Shown one piece after another: positions 30,122-40,195 of a stretch of 64,000 bases of DNA. Numbering within the stretch: the stretch's first letter is position 1; every line of letters begins with the position of its first letter. Under the pieces are notes generated by a model. That model saw only the letters and a program-made list of their open reading frames with translations, made no database searches and had not been told where the DNA came from. The stretch comes from Ignavibacteriales bacterium (GTDB lineage: Bacteria > Bacteroidota > Ignavibacteria > UBA10030): NCBI GenBank assembly GCA_026390575.1, contig JAPLFR010000008.1, positions 186,001 through 250,000 of the forward strand, given 5' to 3'. The position numbers and the translations under genes are program-made.

Positions 30122-30606
30122 AATGGATGCAAATAGCTTCTTTTGTTATCATCTCTACTTTGATGATATCCACAAACCTCGTTGCTCAAGATCAACTTCC
30201 AACACGTGGTCCTGCCGCTGAACGCATCGAACAATTCAAGAAAGTGCGTCTTATGGAAGTGCTGAAGATGGATGAAGAAACTTCTATCCGATTTTTTGCT
30301 CGGTATAATAAATACGAGGAAACTCTGCGCACGATTCAGAAAGATCATAATGCACTCATTGACCAGCTTCAAGACTTAACTAAATCAAATGCGAATAATT
30401 CAGATATTGAGCAGGCAATAAAAGATATCGGAATGAGCGAAGAAAAAATTGCCGAGACGCGTTCAAAATTCCTTGAAGAGCTTAAGGGTGTCCTTTCGTT
30501 AAAACAGATTGCGGAATACGTGGTATTTGAGCGTAACTTCAATAAGAATCTTCGAGAGATAATGCGGGACATCGCAAAAGAACGCTGGAATTATCGACAG
30601 AGGTAA
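30118..30606 (+). CDS. Small exported helical protein, Spy/CpxP-like
   Basis: Signal peptide (residues 1-~23, cleaved near LVAQ) and ~140 residues of mainly charged helix. LMEVLKMDEETSIRFFARYNKYEETLRTI and the repeated Glu/Lys pattern recall periplasmic Spy/CpxP-type sensors or chaperones, although no LTxxQ motif is clear. The ATGA overlap with the anti-sigma gene makes a third component of that regulatory unit likely. It may sense misfolded protein or metal in the periplasm; this is inference from position. Confidence 0.7.
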   Translation: MKWMQIASFVIISTLMISTNLVAQDQLPTRGPAAERIEQFKKVRLMEVLKMDEETSIRFFARYNKYEETLRTIQKDHNALIDQLQDLTKSNANNSDIEQAIKDIGMSEEKIAETRSKFLEELKGVLSLKQIAEYVVFERNFNKNLREIMRDIAKERWNYRQR

Positions 30607-30612
30607 AATAAA

Positions 30613-31548
30613 TTATTGAGAATCGCTGAAAAGCGTTTGTGCGGTTTTTATCACGATGCCATAACGCAATCCGCGATCACTTACCGTTATTTCCGATAAA
30701 TGTACCTTCTTCATTATTTCCCTGAGGATAATAATTCCTGCCAGAAGAATATCAGCGCGCGATGGATGTATTTGCGGATAATTTCGCAATTGATCCAGTG
30801 ACAGCGGTCTAAGCTCTTGAAATATTTTATCGATTGTTTCAAGTGTGATTACATGCCGGTTAACAAGATTTCTATCAAACTGTGGAATCCGAAGGTCAAG
30901 CGCAGCCAATGTTGTCAATGTGCCGGCAACGCCGAGTATATGCGTCGTTGGTGTAAGAGGAAAAATATTTTGGAGATGATCTCGAACAAACTGAACTGCG
31001 TTTTCAAGGGCGGTACTGCTGGGTGGGCTTATTTTTAAAAATCGTTCAGTAAGTCGCACACTTCCAATGTCTATACTGCTCGATGATGTGACAAGCGCTT
31101 CCGAACCAACGACAATCTCTGTACTGCCTCCTCCGATATCGAGTACGGCATACCGAGTAGAATCCGCTTTTGACAAATATTCAGAAACGGCGCCAAGATA
31201 TGTTAGTTCTGCTTCTTCATTTCCGGAAAGTATTCGTATTTCGAGTGCGAGGCTTTCTTTCATAAAATCAATAAACTCTTGACGGTTTTCAGCATCACGA
31301 AGTGCACTTGTTCCACATGCTAAGAGATGCTTCACTCCCAGCGAGTCGGCAATGTCTTTAAGCTGGGAAAGAATATCGAGAATGCGCTGGAAAGTTTCCT
31401 TTTGAATGATGCCATGTTCATCGACACCTTTGCCGAGCCGGCCGATGAAATGTTCGTCTCTCACGACATGAAGTGAACCATTGCTCTGAACATCAGCAAC
31501 AAGCATCAAAACAGTATTCGTTCCTATATCGATGGAAGCGAGACGCAT
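30613..31548 (-). CDS. Ppx/GppA-family phosphatase
   Basis: Exopolyphosphatase or guanosine pentaphosphate phosphatase of the actin-like ATPase fold. IDIGTNTVLMLVADV is the phosphate 1 loop and VLDIGGGSTEIVVG the phosphate 2 loop. CGTSALRDAENR and the GVAGTLTTLAAL block also match. At 311 residues it is the short single-unit form, lacking the C-terminal HD-like domain of the E. coli Ppx. I use the ATG at 31548, two bases after the prmA stop. An upstream start would lie inside prmA. Confidence 0.9.
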   Translation of the reverse strand: MRLASIDIGTNTVLMLVADVQSNGSLHVVRDEHFIGRLGKGVDEHGIIQKETFQRILDILSQLKDIADSLGVKHLLACGTSALRDAENRQEFIDFMKESLALEIRILSGNEEAELTYLGAVSEYLSKADSTRYAVLDIGGGSTEIVVGSEALVTSSSSIDIGSVRLTERFLKISPPSSTALENAVQFVRDHLQNIFPLTPTTHILGVAGTLTTLAALDLRIPQFDRNLVNRHVITLETIDKIFQELRPLSLDQLRNYPQIHPSRADILLAGIIILREIMKKVHLSEITVSDRGLRYGIVIKTAQTLFSDSQ

Positions 31549-31550
31549 TG

Positions 31551-32414
31551 TTATAAACGCTGCAGCGCGACAGCCGTCCATTCGTTTTCATTAACAAGTT
31601 CTACAGGAACAAGCGCATTCTTCGCAAATAATTTAAGCAGCACGGGCATATCGATAGTCAGAATGCCGGAAAGAATGATAATTCCTTGCTTTCGTGTTCG
31701 CGAAGCAAGCGATAAGATGAATCGAGAGATGGTACGGAAATCTATATTTGCTACAATAAGATCGAATTTGCGTCTTGGAATACTGCTGACGCTTCCCAAC
31801 CGAACGGTTATGCGTTTATGAACACCATTCCTCTTTACATTTTCTTTTGTGTTTTCAATTGACCACTCATCGTTGTCAATTGCGAACACTGAATGTGCTC
31901 CCATCTTGATGCAGGCAATGCCGAGAACGCCGGTACCTGTGCCGAAATCGAGAACCTTCATTTCCGGATCGAGAAAGCGCTCAAGCAAACTTAGACTTAA
32001 TCGTGTTGTTTCATGATGTCCCGTTCCAAAAGACATTTTTGGATCAATGTGAAGAATCACTTTGTTGAGATGACGCTTTGGTAATTTCTTCCATGACGGC
32101 TTTATAATAATATGAGGTGTTGCCTCCACGATGCCGGTTTGCTTTTCCCATTTTTTGTTCCAGTTTTGTTCATGGACGAGTGAACAGGAATAGGAAAGAT
32201 CGAGAGAAGGAAATTCGATTTGAAACTTTGCAAGTGCCGTCTCGAACTTATTTTTAAGAGCATCGTTCCATTTTTCTTTAGGAATAATGCATGTCAGAAA
32301 CATTTCTTCCTGAACAAAGCCCGTAAAGCCAATAAGGGCCAGCAGTCCAATAAGTAAATCTTGATATCGTTCATCAATCAGAATAACAGCTTGAATCCAC
32401 GTGTGTGTTTTCAT
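31551..32414 (-). CDS. prmA: Ribosomal protein L11 methyltransferase
   Basis: S-adenosylmethionine-dependent enzyme that trimethylates ribosomal protein L11. MSFGTGHHETTRLSL and LDFGTGTGVLGIACIKMGA give the SAM site, FAIDNDEWSI the acidic ribose contact, and VANIDFRTI the catalytic (N/D)PP-like motif IV, here ANID. The 287-residue length matches the family. Its 5' end overlaps the upstream membrane-protein gene by four bases. Confidence 0.92.
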   Translation of the reverse strand: MKTHTWIQAVILIDERYQDLLIGLLALIGFTGFVQEEMFLTCIIPKEKWNDALKNKFETALAKFQIEFPSLDLSYSCSLVHEQNWNKKWEKQTGIVEATPHIIIKPSWKKLPKRHLNKVILHIDPKMSFGTGHHETTRLSLSLLERFLDPEMKVLDFGTGTGVLGIACIKMGAHSVFAIDNDEWSIENTKENVKRNGVHKRITVRLGSVSSIPRRKFDLIVANIDFRTISRFILSLASRTRKQGIIILSGILTIDMPVLLKLFAKNALVPVELVNENEWTAVALQRL

Positions 32415-33100
32415 GAAATAGTACTTTTCTTTGAAAGCTGATATTTCTTAAAAAGGTCCTGAAGCAAATCTTCGTTCATTTGGAGCCAGAATATTTGATC
32501 CCGATAATTTTCCTGCATTTTCCTGTCTGCTTTGTTGTATTTGACATTGAGCAGATAAATCAACGAGATAAGTATGCAGAAAGAAATCAATCCTTGTTGT
32601 TCCATAAGAGTTGTGCCTGTGGCGGTTTGAACTGCAAGGCAGATAAGAGAAAGAATGGCAAACAAAAATGACGTTCGGCGTATTTGAATCATAATGTGAT
32701 AGACTGTGCCGAAGAAAAACACTTTTTCATGAAACGCAGATGGAATAAAATGATTCAAAATATAAAAATACATTTGGCGAGCTTCCGTTTCGTTCAACAT
32801 TTGCGTACCGGAGTGTCGGCGGGCAATATCTTGAAGAAATGCACTTGGCTGGTTTTCGACAAAAGCACGTCGTCGTTTCGTGGTTTCCTTTGCATACATT
32901 GTTAATCCGGAGACAATGACAAGGAATAAAAACAGTATAACAAAATAACCATGATCGGCAGGAAGAGGAATATACCGGGACACAAAAGCGAAGAAAAATA
33001 AAGCACAAAGCGATACAAAGTAGAAACCTGGAATCAGAATACGGGTTGCTTCATACAGCCCAAAGGAAGATGCGTTTGAATGATTCATATCATTACTCAT
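32411..33100 (-). CDS. Hypothetical inner-membrane protein
   Basis: About 229 residues from the ATG at 33100; the ATG at 33088 also possible. Two hydrophobic pairs, ~residues 20-75 and ~140-190, flank a charged cytoplasmic-looking loop with KETTKRRRAF and a conserved-looking LNETEARQMYFYI. The C-terminal tail is charged. I do not recognise a family. It lies between dacB-like and prmA with a four-base overlap to the latter, so it is probably co-transcribed. Confidence 0.7.
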   Translation of the reverse strand: MSNDMNHSNASSFGLYEATRILIPGFYFVSLCALFFFAFVSRYIPLPADHGYFVILFLFLVIVSGLTMYAKETTKRRRAFVENQPSAFLQDIARRHSGTQMLNETEARQMYFYILNHFIPSAFHEKVFFFGTVYHIMIQIRRTSFLFAILSLICLAVQTATGTTLMEQQGLISFCILISLIYLLNVKYNKADRKMQENYRDQIFWLQMNEDLLQDLFKKYQLSKKSTIS

Positions 33101-33128
33101 GGTGGGAAAATGGATGGATGGGAAAAAA

Positions 33129-34649
33129 TTATTGTGTGTTTTGTTTTGTCGAAATATTTTGAGAACTATTTCTACTGAAGCCGGCAAGCAAGGCTCCAAT
33201 TCTATCCTGTGCTTCACGATAATCGTATGGGGAAGAAATAAAATTCTGCATCATCATTACAAAAGCCAGCATTTCACCATCACGGGTTTGAACATATCCA
33301 GATAAACAACTGACACCATTGAGAGTTCCCGTTTTTGCATGCAGATTGCAGGCAACTGGATAGGTACTCATGCGATCTGCCAATGTTCCGTCAACGCCGG
33401 CGACTGGCAGAGAATTATAGAACATCTGAAACAAGCGTGGCTGTTTGCTCATTGCCACAAGAAATTGGACAAGTTGATCGGCACTGAACAAGTTATATCG
33501 AGAAACACCCGATCCATCAGCAAGAGAAAACTTTGTGGTGTCCATTCCTAAGTTGAAAAGGAATTCTTTTTCTCTAAACACTCCATTCTTTGCAGAACCG
33601 GGGATGCCATTCTTTAAAGCTCCTATTACTTTGAGTGTGTTTTCCGCGGAAAGATTATCACTTGGCTTGTTTATGCTTTCAATGACCTTTTCTATCGGCT
33701 GGAAGTGCTGTGCAATTTCATAAGTACCGTCTGGAACTACACCGCTCACAACATCTCCGAACACCGAAATACCAGCACGACTGAGGGATTCTTTAAAAAG
33801 TACACCCGCATAAAATTCCGGACGGCGGAGAGATACTTTCCGTGTCGCTTGACTGTACCGGTACATATCTCCTTCGATGAGTATCGTATTCGCATTGCTC
33901 AACGTGAGACGCCTGGCTTTCAAAGGCATGCGAATACTATCAAGAACAATCTCCGCTTTATTTATGATTGTGACAAAATTTGTGTTTGGTTCAAGCGAAA
34001 CTGAAACGCTATTTATATCTGCTGTCACATGTATGATGATGCAATTCTTGTTGACGGAAAGCGCATTAATATACGGTGCATCAGGATCAGATTCATCATC
34101 CCAAGTCCAGCCGGATCCCCAATAATTTTCATCAAAATAAGAATCATCCACGATAATGTTACCTGCAATGGTTTTGATGCCAGATTGACGCACTGCAAAA
34201 GCCAGGGTATCTAAATCTGAAGTTACCAAATTCGGATCTCCATATCCTTTCAGATAAATATTTTGAATGGCATTGCCATCTCTTGTCTTGTCATCAATAA
34301 ACACGGAGGTTATAAACTGATATCCTGTATCGAGCACGGACAACGCTGCAGCAGATGTAATCAGTTTAATGTTTGACGCTGGATTCATCAGCGCTTTGCT
34401 TTCGTGTTCATAGAAAACCTTTCCGCTATCGAGTGATACAACCTTGATGCTGGCACGTGCAGGTATGAACAGCGAATCTGAAAGAAGAGAATTGATATTG
34501 TTGTGCAGGAGCTTTAATGGATCCGGGGGAGATATAGCTCGAGGAGAGATAACTGGGCGAGTTGTTACACAACCACCCAGTGTCCCCGCAAGAATAAATA
34601 TGGAAAAAATAATTTGATTTCTGGTGTTCATAGACTGAGTGAATTTCAT
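33129..34649 (-). CDS. dacB: D-alanyl-D-alanine carboxypeptidase/endopeptidase (S13, PBP4-type) lipoprotein
   Basis: Low-molecular-weight penicillin-binding protein that trims peptidoglycan peptides in the periplasm. A lipobox LGGC after a hydrophobic stretch suggests a lipid anchor. SNIK in NPASNIKLITSAAAL is the nucleophile SxxK, SDN in KPSDNLSAE the second motif, and KTG in HAKTGTLNGV the third, in the order and spacing of family S13. Start is ambiguous: ATG 34649 (used here) or ATG 34631. It diverges from secA across ~100 bases. Confidence 0.9.
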   Translation of the reverse strand: MKFTQSMNTRNQIIFSIFILAGTLGGCVTTRPVISPRAISPPDPLKLLHNNINSLLSDSLFIPARASIKVVSLDSGKVFYEHESKALMNPASNIKLITSAAALSVLDTGYQFITSVFIDDKTRDGNAIQNIYLKGYGDPNLVTSDLDTLAFAVRQSGIKTIAGNIIVDDSYFDENYWGSGWTWDDESDPDAPYINALSVNKNCIIIHVTADINSVSVSLEPNTNFVTIINKAEIVLDSIRMPLKARRLTLSNANTILIEGDMYRYSQATRKVSLRRPEFYAGVLFKESLSRAGISVFGDVVSGVVPDGTYEIAQHFQPIEKVIESINKPSDNLSAENTLKVIGALKNGIPGSAKNGVFREKEFLFNLGMDTTKFSLADGSGVSRYNLFSADQLVQFLVAMSKQPRLFQMFYNSLPVAGVDGTLADRMSTYPVACNLHAKTGTLNGVSCLSGYVQTRDGEMLAFVMMMQNFISSPYDYREAQDRIGALLAGFSRNSSQNISTKQNTQ

Positions 34650-34693
34650 CTTAAAACGTTTAAAATGCAAGAACTCCTGCAATTTAGGTCATC

Positions 34694-34722
34694 TTGCTAT
34701 CTCATCGAAAAAAGAATATATT
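34694..34722 (+). promoter_or_regulatory. Promoter for secA
   Basis: TTGCTA (34694-34699), a 17-base spacer and TATATT (34717-34722). RNA would begin near 34729, about 30 bases before the secA ATG, leaving an AGGA ribosome site in the leader. Spacing and position are as for a housekeeping sigma factor. Confidence 0.5.
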
Positions 34723-34757
34723 GACTATGAAATCAGTATAAATCGCAGGATGAAAAC

Positions 34758-37700
34758 ATGCTTCAATTCTTCAAAAACCTATTTGGTTCTAAACATGAAC
34801 GAGATGTAGAGGATTTATATCCGTTAGTTGATGAAATCAACTCACATACAGCTTCACTGCAATCGCTTACAGACGAAGAACTTCGAGAAAAAACTACAGA
34901 GTTTCGCCAAAGAATACACGATCGCACCAAAGATATTGAAGATGAAATTGCACAGATCAAGGTGACGTTGACACAATCGCAATCCTTTGAAGAACATGAG
35001 GCACTGTATTCCAAAATTGAAGAACTGAACAAACGGCTTGACGAAGAGATCGAAGCAGTCCTGAATGAAATCCTCCCGGAAGCTTTCGCAGTCGTCAAAG
35101 ACGTATGCCGAAGGCTTGTAGGGCAAACCTGGGATGTCGCGGGCAATAAAGTTGTCTGGGATATGGTGCCATTTGATGTTCAACTGATGGGCGGTGTTGC
35201 CCTGCATAGAGGAAAAATTGCAGAAATGGCAACAGGCGAAGGTAAGACGCTTGTAGCCACCATGCCGACATATCTCAATGCACTCCCAGGGCGCGGCGTT
35301 CATATTGTGACCGTGAACGATTACCTTGCGCTTCGAGATAGCTTGTGGATGGGCAAGGTGTTTGAGTTTTTAGGATTGAAAGTCGCCTGCATTCTTCAAA
35401 ATATGGATCCCCACCAGCGGCGGATTCAATATGCCGCTGATATTACTTACGGCACAAATAATGAATTCGGCTTTGATTATCTGCGTGACAATATGGTTGT
35501 GAATGCTGAAGAAATGGTTCAGCGGCCATATAACTACGCCATCGTGGATGAAGTGGATTCGGTGCTGATAGACGAAGCAAGAACGCCTCTTATTATTAGC
35601 GGACCCGTGGCGACCGAAGATCACAAGTTTGATGAAATGAAACCGTATATCGAAAAGTTGGTCAGGGCACAGCAGAATTATGTCGCAAAGATTACATCTG
35701 ATGCAGAATTGTTTTTGCAGCAAAACAGAGTTGAAGAGGCTGGTGTTCAAATGCTGCGCGCGCAGCGAGGTTTGCCGAAGAACAAAAAACTTTTAAAACT
35801 TTTTGCTGAGCCATCGAACAAAACGCTCACTCAAAAAACTGAGCGTGAATATATGCAGGATCAAAGTGCAAGAATGCACGAGATTGATGATGAATTGTAT
35901 TTCAGCATAGATGAAAAATCGCACCTTGTCGATTTGACAGAAAAAGGCAGGGAATTTCTTGCAAAGGAGTTTCCGGGCAACAATAAAGAGTTGTTTATCA
36001 TACCGGATATAGGAACTGAATTAAGCATGATAGAAGGCGATGCATCGCTTTCTATCGAAGAAAAACAAAAACGGAAAGATGACGCAAACAAATTATTTGC
36101 AGATCGGAATGACCGAATTCATACTATTCACCAACTTCTAAAAGCATACGCGCTGTATGAGAAAGATGTTGAATATGTCGTTTCCGATGACGGCAAGATT
36201 ATGATTGTGGATGAATTCACAGGCCGTCTTTTATCCGGGAGAAGATATTCCGAAGGATTGCATCAAGCTATTGAAGCAAAAGAAGGCGTCAAAGTAGAAC
36301 GCGACACTCAGACACTGGCAACAGTGACACTTCAAAACTATTTTAGAATGTACAAAAAACTTGCCGGTATGACTGGCACTGCCGAAACGGAAGCAGGTGA
36401 GTTCTTTGACATCTACAAGCTTGATGTCGTTGTCATACCAACGAATCAGCCTATGATCCGCGAAGATCATGATGATCAAGTCTACAAAACGAGACGAGAA
36501 AAGTATAATGCCGTCATCGCTGAAATTGAAGAAATGCGAAAAATTCAGAGGCCTATATTGGTTGGCACGACAAGCGTTGATGTTTCAGAAACCATCAGCA
36601 GAATGCTTAAGCGTAAAGGCATTCCTCACAATGTGCTGAATGCAAAACAGCACCAGCGTGAAGCAGAAGTTGTGGCGCATGCCGGATTACCGGGTGCTGT
36701 CACAATTTCTACAAACATGGCTGGACGCGGCACAGACATCAAACTTGGTCCGGGAGTTAAAGATATCGGCGGATTGCACATTTTAGGGACTGAACGTCAC
36801 GAAGCGCGGCGCATCGATCGGCAATTACGCGGACGTGCAGGACGTCAGGGCGATCCGGGATCATCGCGATTTTATCTTTCGCTGGAAGACGACCTCATGC
36901 GTTTATTCGGCAGCGAGCGGATTGCTAAAATTATGGAACGGATGGGCTTAAAGGAAGGTGAAGTTATCCAGCATCCGATGATCACACGGTCTGTAGAACG
37001 TGCACAGCGAAAAGTTGAAGAGAACAACTACGGTATCCGTAAACGCTTGTTGGAATATGACAACGTGATGAACCAGCAGCGTGAAGTAATTTATGCCCGT
37101 AGGCGTCATGCATTGTTAGGTGAACATTTACGGGACGATATTTTTGATATGCTGCGTGATTCTATCGACAAATTGGTGCAAGCATATTATTCCGAAGGTG
37201 ACGTTGAGGGGCTTCGGAATGAAATTCGTGCGCGTTTTCTTACTGATTTGAGTCTGACACCGGAACAGTTCCAAACACTTGGAGAAACAGGCGTTGCAGA
37301 TGAAATTATAAAAGCGACCGAGGATTTTTATCGCCGTAAAGAGCAGCAAATTGGTTCCGAATTCATGACGATGCTCGAAAAGATGGCAATGCTTCAAGTC
37401 ATTGACAACAAATGGCGGGATCACCTTCGCGAGATGGATGATCTCAAGGAAGGCATACACTTACGCGGTTATGGACAGAAAGATCCGTTGGTTGAGTACA
37501 AAAGTGAAGCTTTCAAAATGTTTATCGAGCTGATGGAATTGATTGCAACTGATGTGCTCAATATGGTTTTTAAATTATATCCTGAACGACCAGAACAAAT
37601 GCCCATGCAGCGAGGGCGCCGGCAAACGCGCCATGAAGATATGGTATTGACTCACGACTCTGCAACAGGCTCTGGATTTACGGCAAATAAAGAACCTATT

Positions 37701-37841
37701 ACTTCCGGAGATGGTCAGCAAAGAGCGCAGCAGCCAAGCGGTCAAAGAGTTCAGCAAATACGCGTTGGTCCTAAAACAGGAAGAAACGAACCGTGCCCAT
37801 GCGGAAGCGGCAAGAAATATAAAAATTGTCATGGCGGATAA
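34758..37841 (+). CDS. secA: Preprotein translocase ATPase SecA
   Basis: Motor of the Sec pathway that pushes unfolded proteins through SecYEG. MATGEGKTLVA (~156) is Walker A and VDEVDSVLIDEARTPLIISG (~263) the DEAD-like Walker B. GTNNEFGFDYLRDNM and STNMAGRGTDIKLG, with the RQLRGRAGRQGDPG arginine fingers, complete the helicase domains. It ends in the zinc SEC-C motif CPCGSGKKYKNCHG. At 1027 residues it is longer than E. coli SecA (901). The extra length lies largely in the first nucleotide-binding region (~300-400), as in other FCB-group SecAs. Confidence 0.97.
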   Translation: MLQFFKNLFGSKHERDVEDLYPLVDEINSHTASLQSLTDEELREKTTEFRQRIHDRTKDIEDEIAQIKVTLTQSQSFEEHEALYSKIEELNKRLDEEIEAVLNEILPEAFAVVKDVCRRLVGQTWDVAGNKVVWDMVPFDVQLMGGVALHRGKIAEMATGEGKTLVATMPTYLNALPGRGVHIVTVNDYLALRDSLWMGKVFEFLGLKVACILQNMDPHQRRIQYAADITYGTNNEFGFDYLRDNMVVNAEEMVQRPYNYAIVDEVDSVLIDEARTPLIISGPVATEDHKFDEMKPYIEKLVRAQQNYVAKITSDAELFLQQNRVEEAGVQMLRAQRGLPKNKKLLKLFAEPSNKTLTQKTEREYMQDQSARMHEIDDELYFSIDEKSHLVDLTEKGREFLAKEFPGNNKELFIIPDIGTELSMIEGDASLSIEEKQKRKDDANKLFADRNDRIHTIHQLLKAYALYEKDVEYVVSDDGKIMIVDEFTGRLLSGRRYSEGLHQAIEAKEGVKVERDTQTLATVTLQNYFRMYKKLAGMTGTAETEAGEFFDIYKLDVVVIPTNQPMIREDHDDQVYKTRREKYNAVIAEIEEMRKIQRPILVGTTSVDVSETISRMLKRKGIPHNVLNAKQHQREAEVVAHAGLPGAVTISTNMAGRGTDIKLGPGVKDIGGLHILGTERHEARRIDRQLRGRAGRQGDPGSSRFYLSLEDDLMRLFGSERIAKIMERMGLKEGEVIQHPMITRSVERAQRKVEENNYGIRKRLLEYDNVMNQQREVIYARRRHALLGEHLRDDIFDMLRDSIDKLVQAYYSEGDVEGLRNEIRARFLTDLSLTPEQFQTLGETGVADEIIKATEDFYRRKEQQIGSEFMTMLEKMAMLQVIDNKWRDHLREMDDLKEGIHLRGYGQKDPLVEYKSEAFKMFIELMELIATDVLNMVFKLYPERPEQMPMQRGRRQTRHEDMVLTHDSATGSGFTANKEPITSGDGQQRAQQPSGQRVQQIRVGPKTGRNEPCPCGSGKKYKNCHGG

Positions 37842-37845
37842 TTGA

Positions 37846-38208
<363 letters not shown>

Positions 38209-38245
38209 TTGGGAACAATAGACTCATATGAATATGTATCATTTG

Positions 38246-38280
38246 AGCGTTCCGGCAGCAAATTGACGGGGCGCTTTTTT
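38246..38280 (+). terminator. Rho-independent terminator after glnB
   Basis: Stem AGCGTTCC (38246-38253) with GGGGCGCT (38268-38275), eight pairs including two G-U, a 14-base loop, then a T-run to 38280. The T-run ends 11 bases before the era ATG, so era either has a promoter inside this region or relies on read-through. Confidence 0.6.
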
Positions 38281-38290
38281 GTCAGGAAAG

Positions 38291-39202
38291 ATGGAACAAA
38301 TAAAATCAAATTATAAAGCCGGCTATGTTGCTATTGTTGGTGAACCGAATGTTGGAAAATCCACGCTGCTGAATGCATTGTTGGAGCAAAAGATCTCAAT
38401 CGTTACAAATAAACCACAAACCACTCGCCAGCGTGTACTCGGAATTTTGAGCAGGGAGGATGCGCAAATTATTTTTTTGGATACGCCGGGATTGCTCAAA
38501 CCCAAGTATCTTCTGCATAAGGAAATGGTGAAGAGTGCTGAGAGCGCTCTCGCAGACGCAGATGTTGTTCTCGTTATGACCCAGGCATCACGCGGAACCG
38601 AATTACCAATCGAAGTAAGCGAACGCATTCTGCCGTTGTGCACGACAAAACCCGTGCTTCTTTTAATTAACAAAGCAGATACCATCAATAAAACGGATTT
38701 ATTACCAGTCATTGGAACGTTCGCCCGACTCAACTGTTTCAAAGAAATTATTCCCATCTCGGCTTTGCGACACGATAATTTGGATGCAATTATACAATCG
38801 CTCATTCAATACTTGCCGGAGCATGAGGCTTTTTATCCTCCCGATATAGTCAGCGAATCACCTGAACGGTTCTTCGTGGCAGAATTTATAAGAGAGCAAT
38901 TGTTTGAAAAGTTCAGCGAAGAGATTCCGTACTCCACAGCGGTAGAAATTCGCGAATTCAAAGAACGGGATAGCGGGAAAACTCTCATCAGTGCAGACAT
39001 TATTGTAGAACGTGATTCACAAAAAGGAATCATCATCGGTAAAAAGGGGGAAGCGCTTAAGAGTGTAGGAACATCTGCACGATTCCAGATTGAGGAATTT
39101 CTACAACATCCGGTATTCCTTGAACTTCATGTGAAGGTGCGGGAAAAGTGGCGAGAGAGTGAAGCCATGCTGCGCCAGCTCGGTTATGACAGCAAGAAAT
39201 AA
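38291..39202 (+). CDS. era: GTPase Era
   Basis: Essential GTPase that binds the 3' end of 16S rRNA and assists 30S assembly. GEPNVGKSTLL is G1, the TTRQ stretch around residue 40 the switch, DTPG G3 and NKAD G4. The C-terminal KH domain has GIIIGKKGEALKSVG. Length of 303 residues is normal. I choose the ATG at 38291, preceded by AGGAAAG; a TTG at 38279 lies within the T-run of the glnB terminator. Confidence 0.96.
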   Translation: MEQIKSNYKAGYVAIVGEPNVGKSTLLNALLEQKISIVTNKPQTTRQRVLGILSREDAQIIFLDTPGLLKPKYLLHKEMVKSAESALADADVVLVMTQASRGTELPIEVSERILPLCTTKPVLLLINKADTINKTDLLPVIGTFARLNCFKEIIPISALRHDNLDAIIQSLIQYLPEHEAFYPPDIVSESPERFFVAEFIREQLFEKFSEEIPYSTAVEIREFKERDSGKTLISADIIVERDSQKGIIIGKKGEALKSVGTSARFQIEEFLQHPVFLELHVKVREKWRESEAMLRQLGYDSKK

Positions 39203-39214
39203 TTGAATCAACCA

Positions 39215-40132
39215 ATGTCACTTCGTCTGAAAGTATTTCTTGGCTTTGCTATTATCTGCCTTATTTGGGGATCATCTTGGGCGGCAGTGAAAATCGGTAT
39301 TGAGTCAATCCCACCGCTTCTTTCTCTTGGAATTCGATTTACGCTTGCAAGTCTTATCCTCGGATTTATTGTTTTCATGAAACGACTTACAATACCAGCG
39401 GAAAAAAAGTTTTGGATGCTGGTACTTATTATGTGTGGTACATCGTTTATAGTTCCATTTGTGCTTATCTATTGGGGACAGCTTAAAGTAGATTCCGGAC
39501 TTGCCTCTGTTCTCTTTGCTACATATCCTTTTTGGGTTGCAATAATTTCACATTTTCTGCTTCCAAACGAAAAAATCAGCCTTCTGAGAATCATTGGTAT
39601 AGTGATCGGGTTTCTTGGTGTGATCTTTATCTTCAACAATGGATTTTCTCATGTAAGCATCAGAATGTTTTATGGGATGGCAGCTATCATTGCGGGGGCA
39701 ATTATTCAAGCGTTTGGTTTAGTATTCCTTCGGCGGCTGGGCGAACATGCGCATCCTGTAACGCTCAATTTCTGTTCGATGTCGTTAAGTGCAGTACCGT
39801 TATTTGCGGTAAGTGTTGTCGTTGAGGATTATTCAAATCTGCACTTCAATGCACAATCTCTTGGATCCATCGTATATCTTTCCATTTTCTGTACTGTCGT
39901 CACATTTGTGATTTACTTCTGGTTAGTGAAACACGTTGAAGCTGTTATTCTCTCTCTTTCAGCATTCATCACACCGGTCATTGCCGTTGTCATTGGTGTT
40001 ATAGGAATGGGAGAAAGAATCACCAACGATGTGTACATTGGATCAGCACTTGTACTGATCGGAGTTGCTTTTGCATCGATAGGAGATCTCTTTGCTCTTT
40101 CTCGTCGAAGAGATTCAAAAGGATATCTCTGA
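39215..40132 (+). CDS. EamA-family (DMT) transporter
   Basis: Ten hydrophobic segments in two EamA repeats (~residues 5-135 and ~145-295). WGSSWAAVKIGIESIPPLL in the first helix and the PLLL/FLG-type glycines are typical of DMT permeases for amino acids or other metabolites. It follows the era stop by twelve bases; I prefer the ATG at 39215 over a TTG at 39203. Substrate unknown. Confidence 0.88.
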   Translation: MSLRLKVFLGFAIICLIWGSSWAAVKIGIESIPPLLSLGIRFTLASLILGFIVFMKRLTIPAEKKFWMLVLIMCGTSFIVPFVLIYWGQLKVDSGLASVLFATYPFWVAIISHFLLPNEKISLLRIIGIVIGFLGVIFIFNNGFSHVSIRMFYGMAAIIAGAIIQAFGLVFLRRLGEHAHPVTLNFCSMSLSAVPLFAVSVVVEDYSNLHFNAQSLGSIVYLSIFCTVVTFVIYFWLVKHVEAVILSLSAFITPVIAVVIGVIGMGERITNDVYIGSALVLIGVAFASIGDLFALSRRRDSKGYL

Positions 40133-40195
40133 ACTATTCATCCGTTGATGGTATGAATCGTGATATCTTGTTCATAAAATAATCAAATTCTATTT

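Noticed and set aside
34720-34743. TTGACT followed by TATAAA upstream of secA
   Set aside because: Spacing is only about 11 bases; the TTGCTA-TATATT pair just upstream is better.
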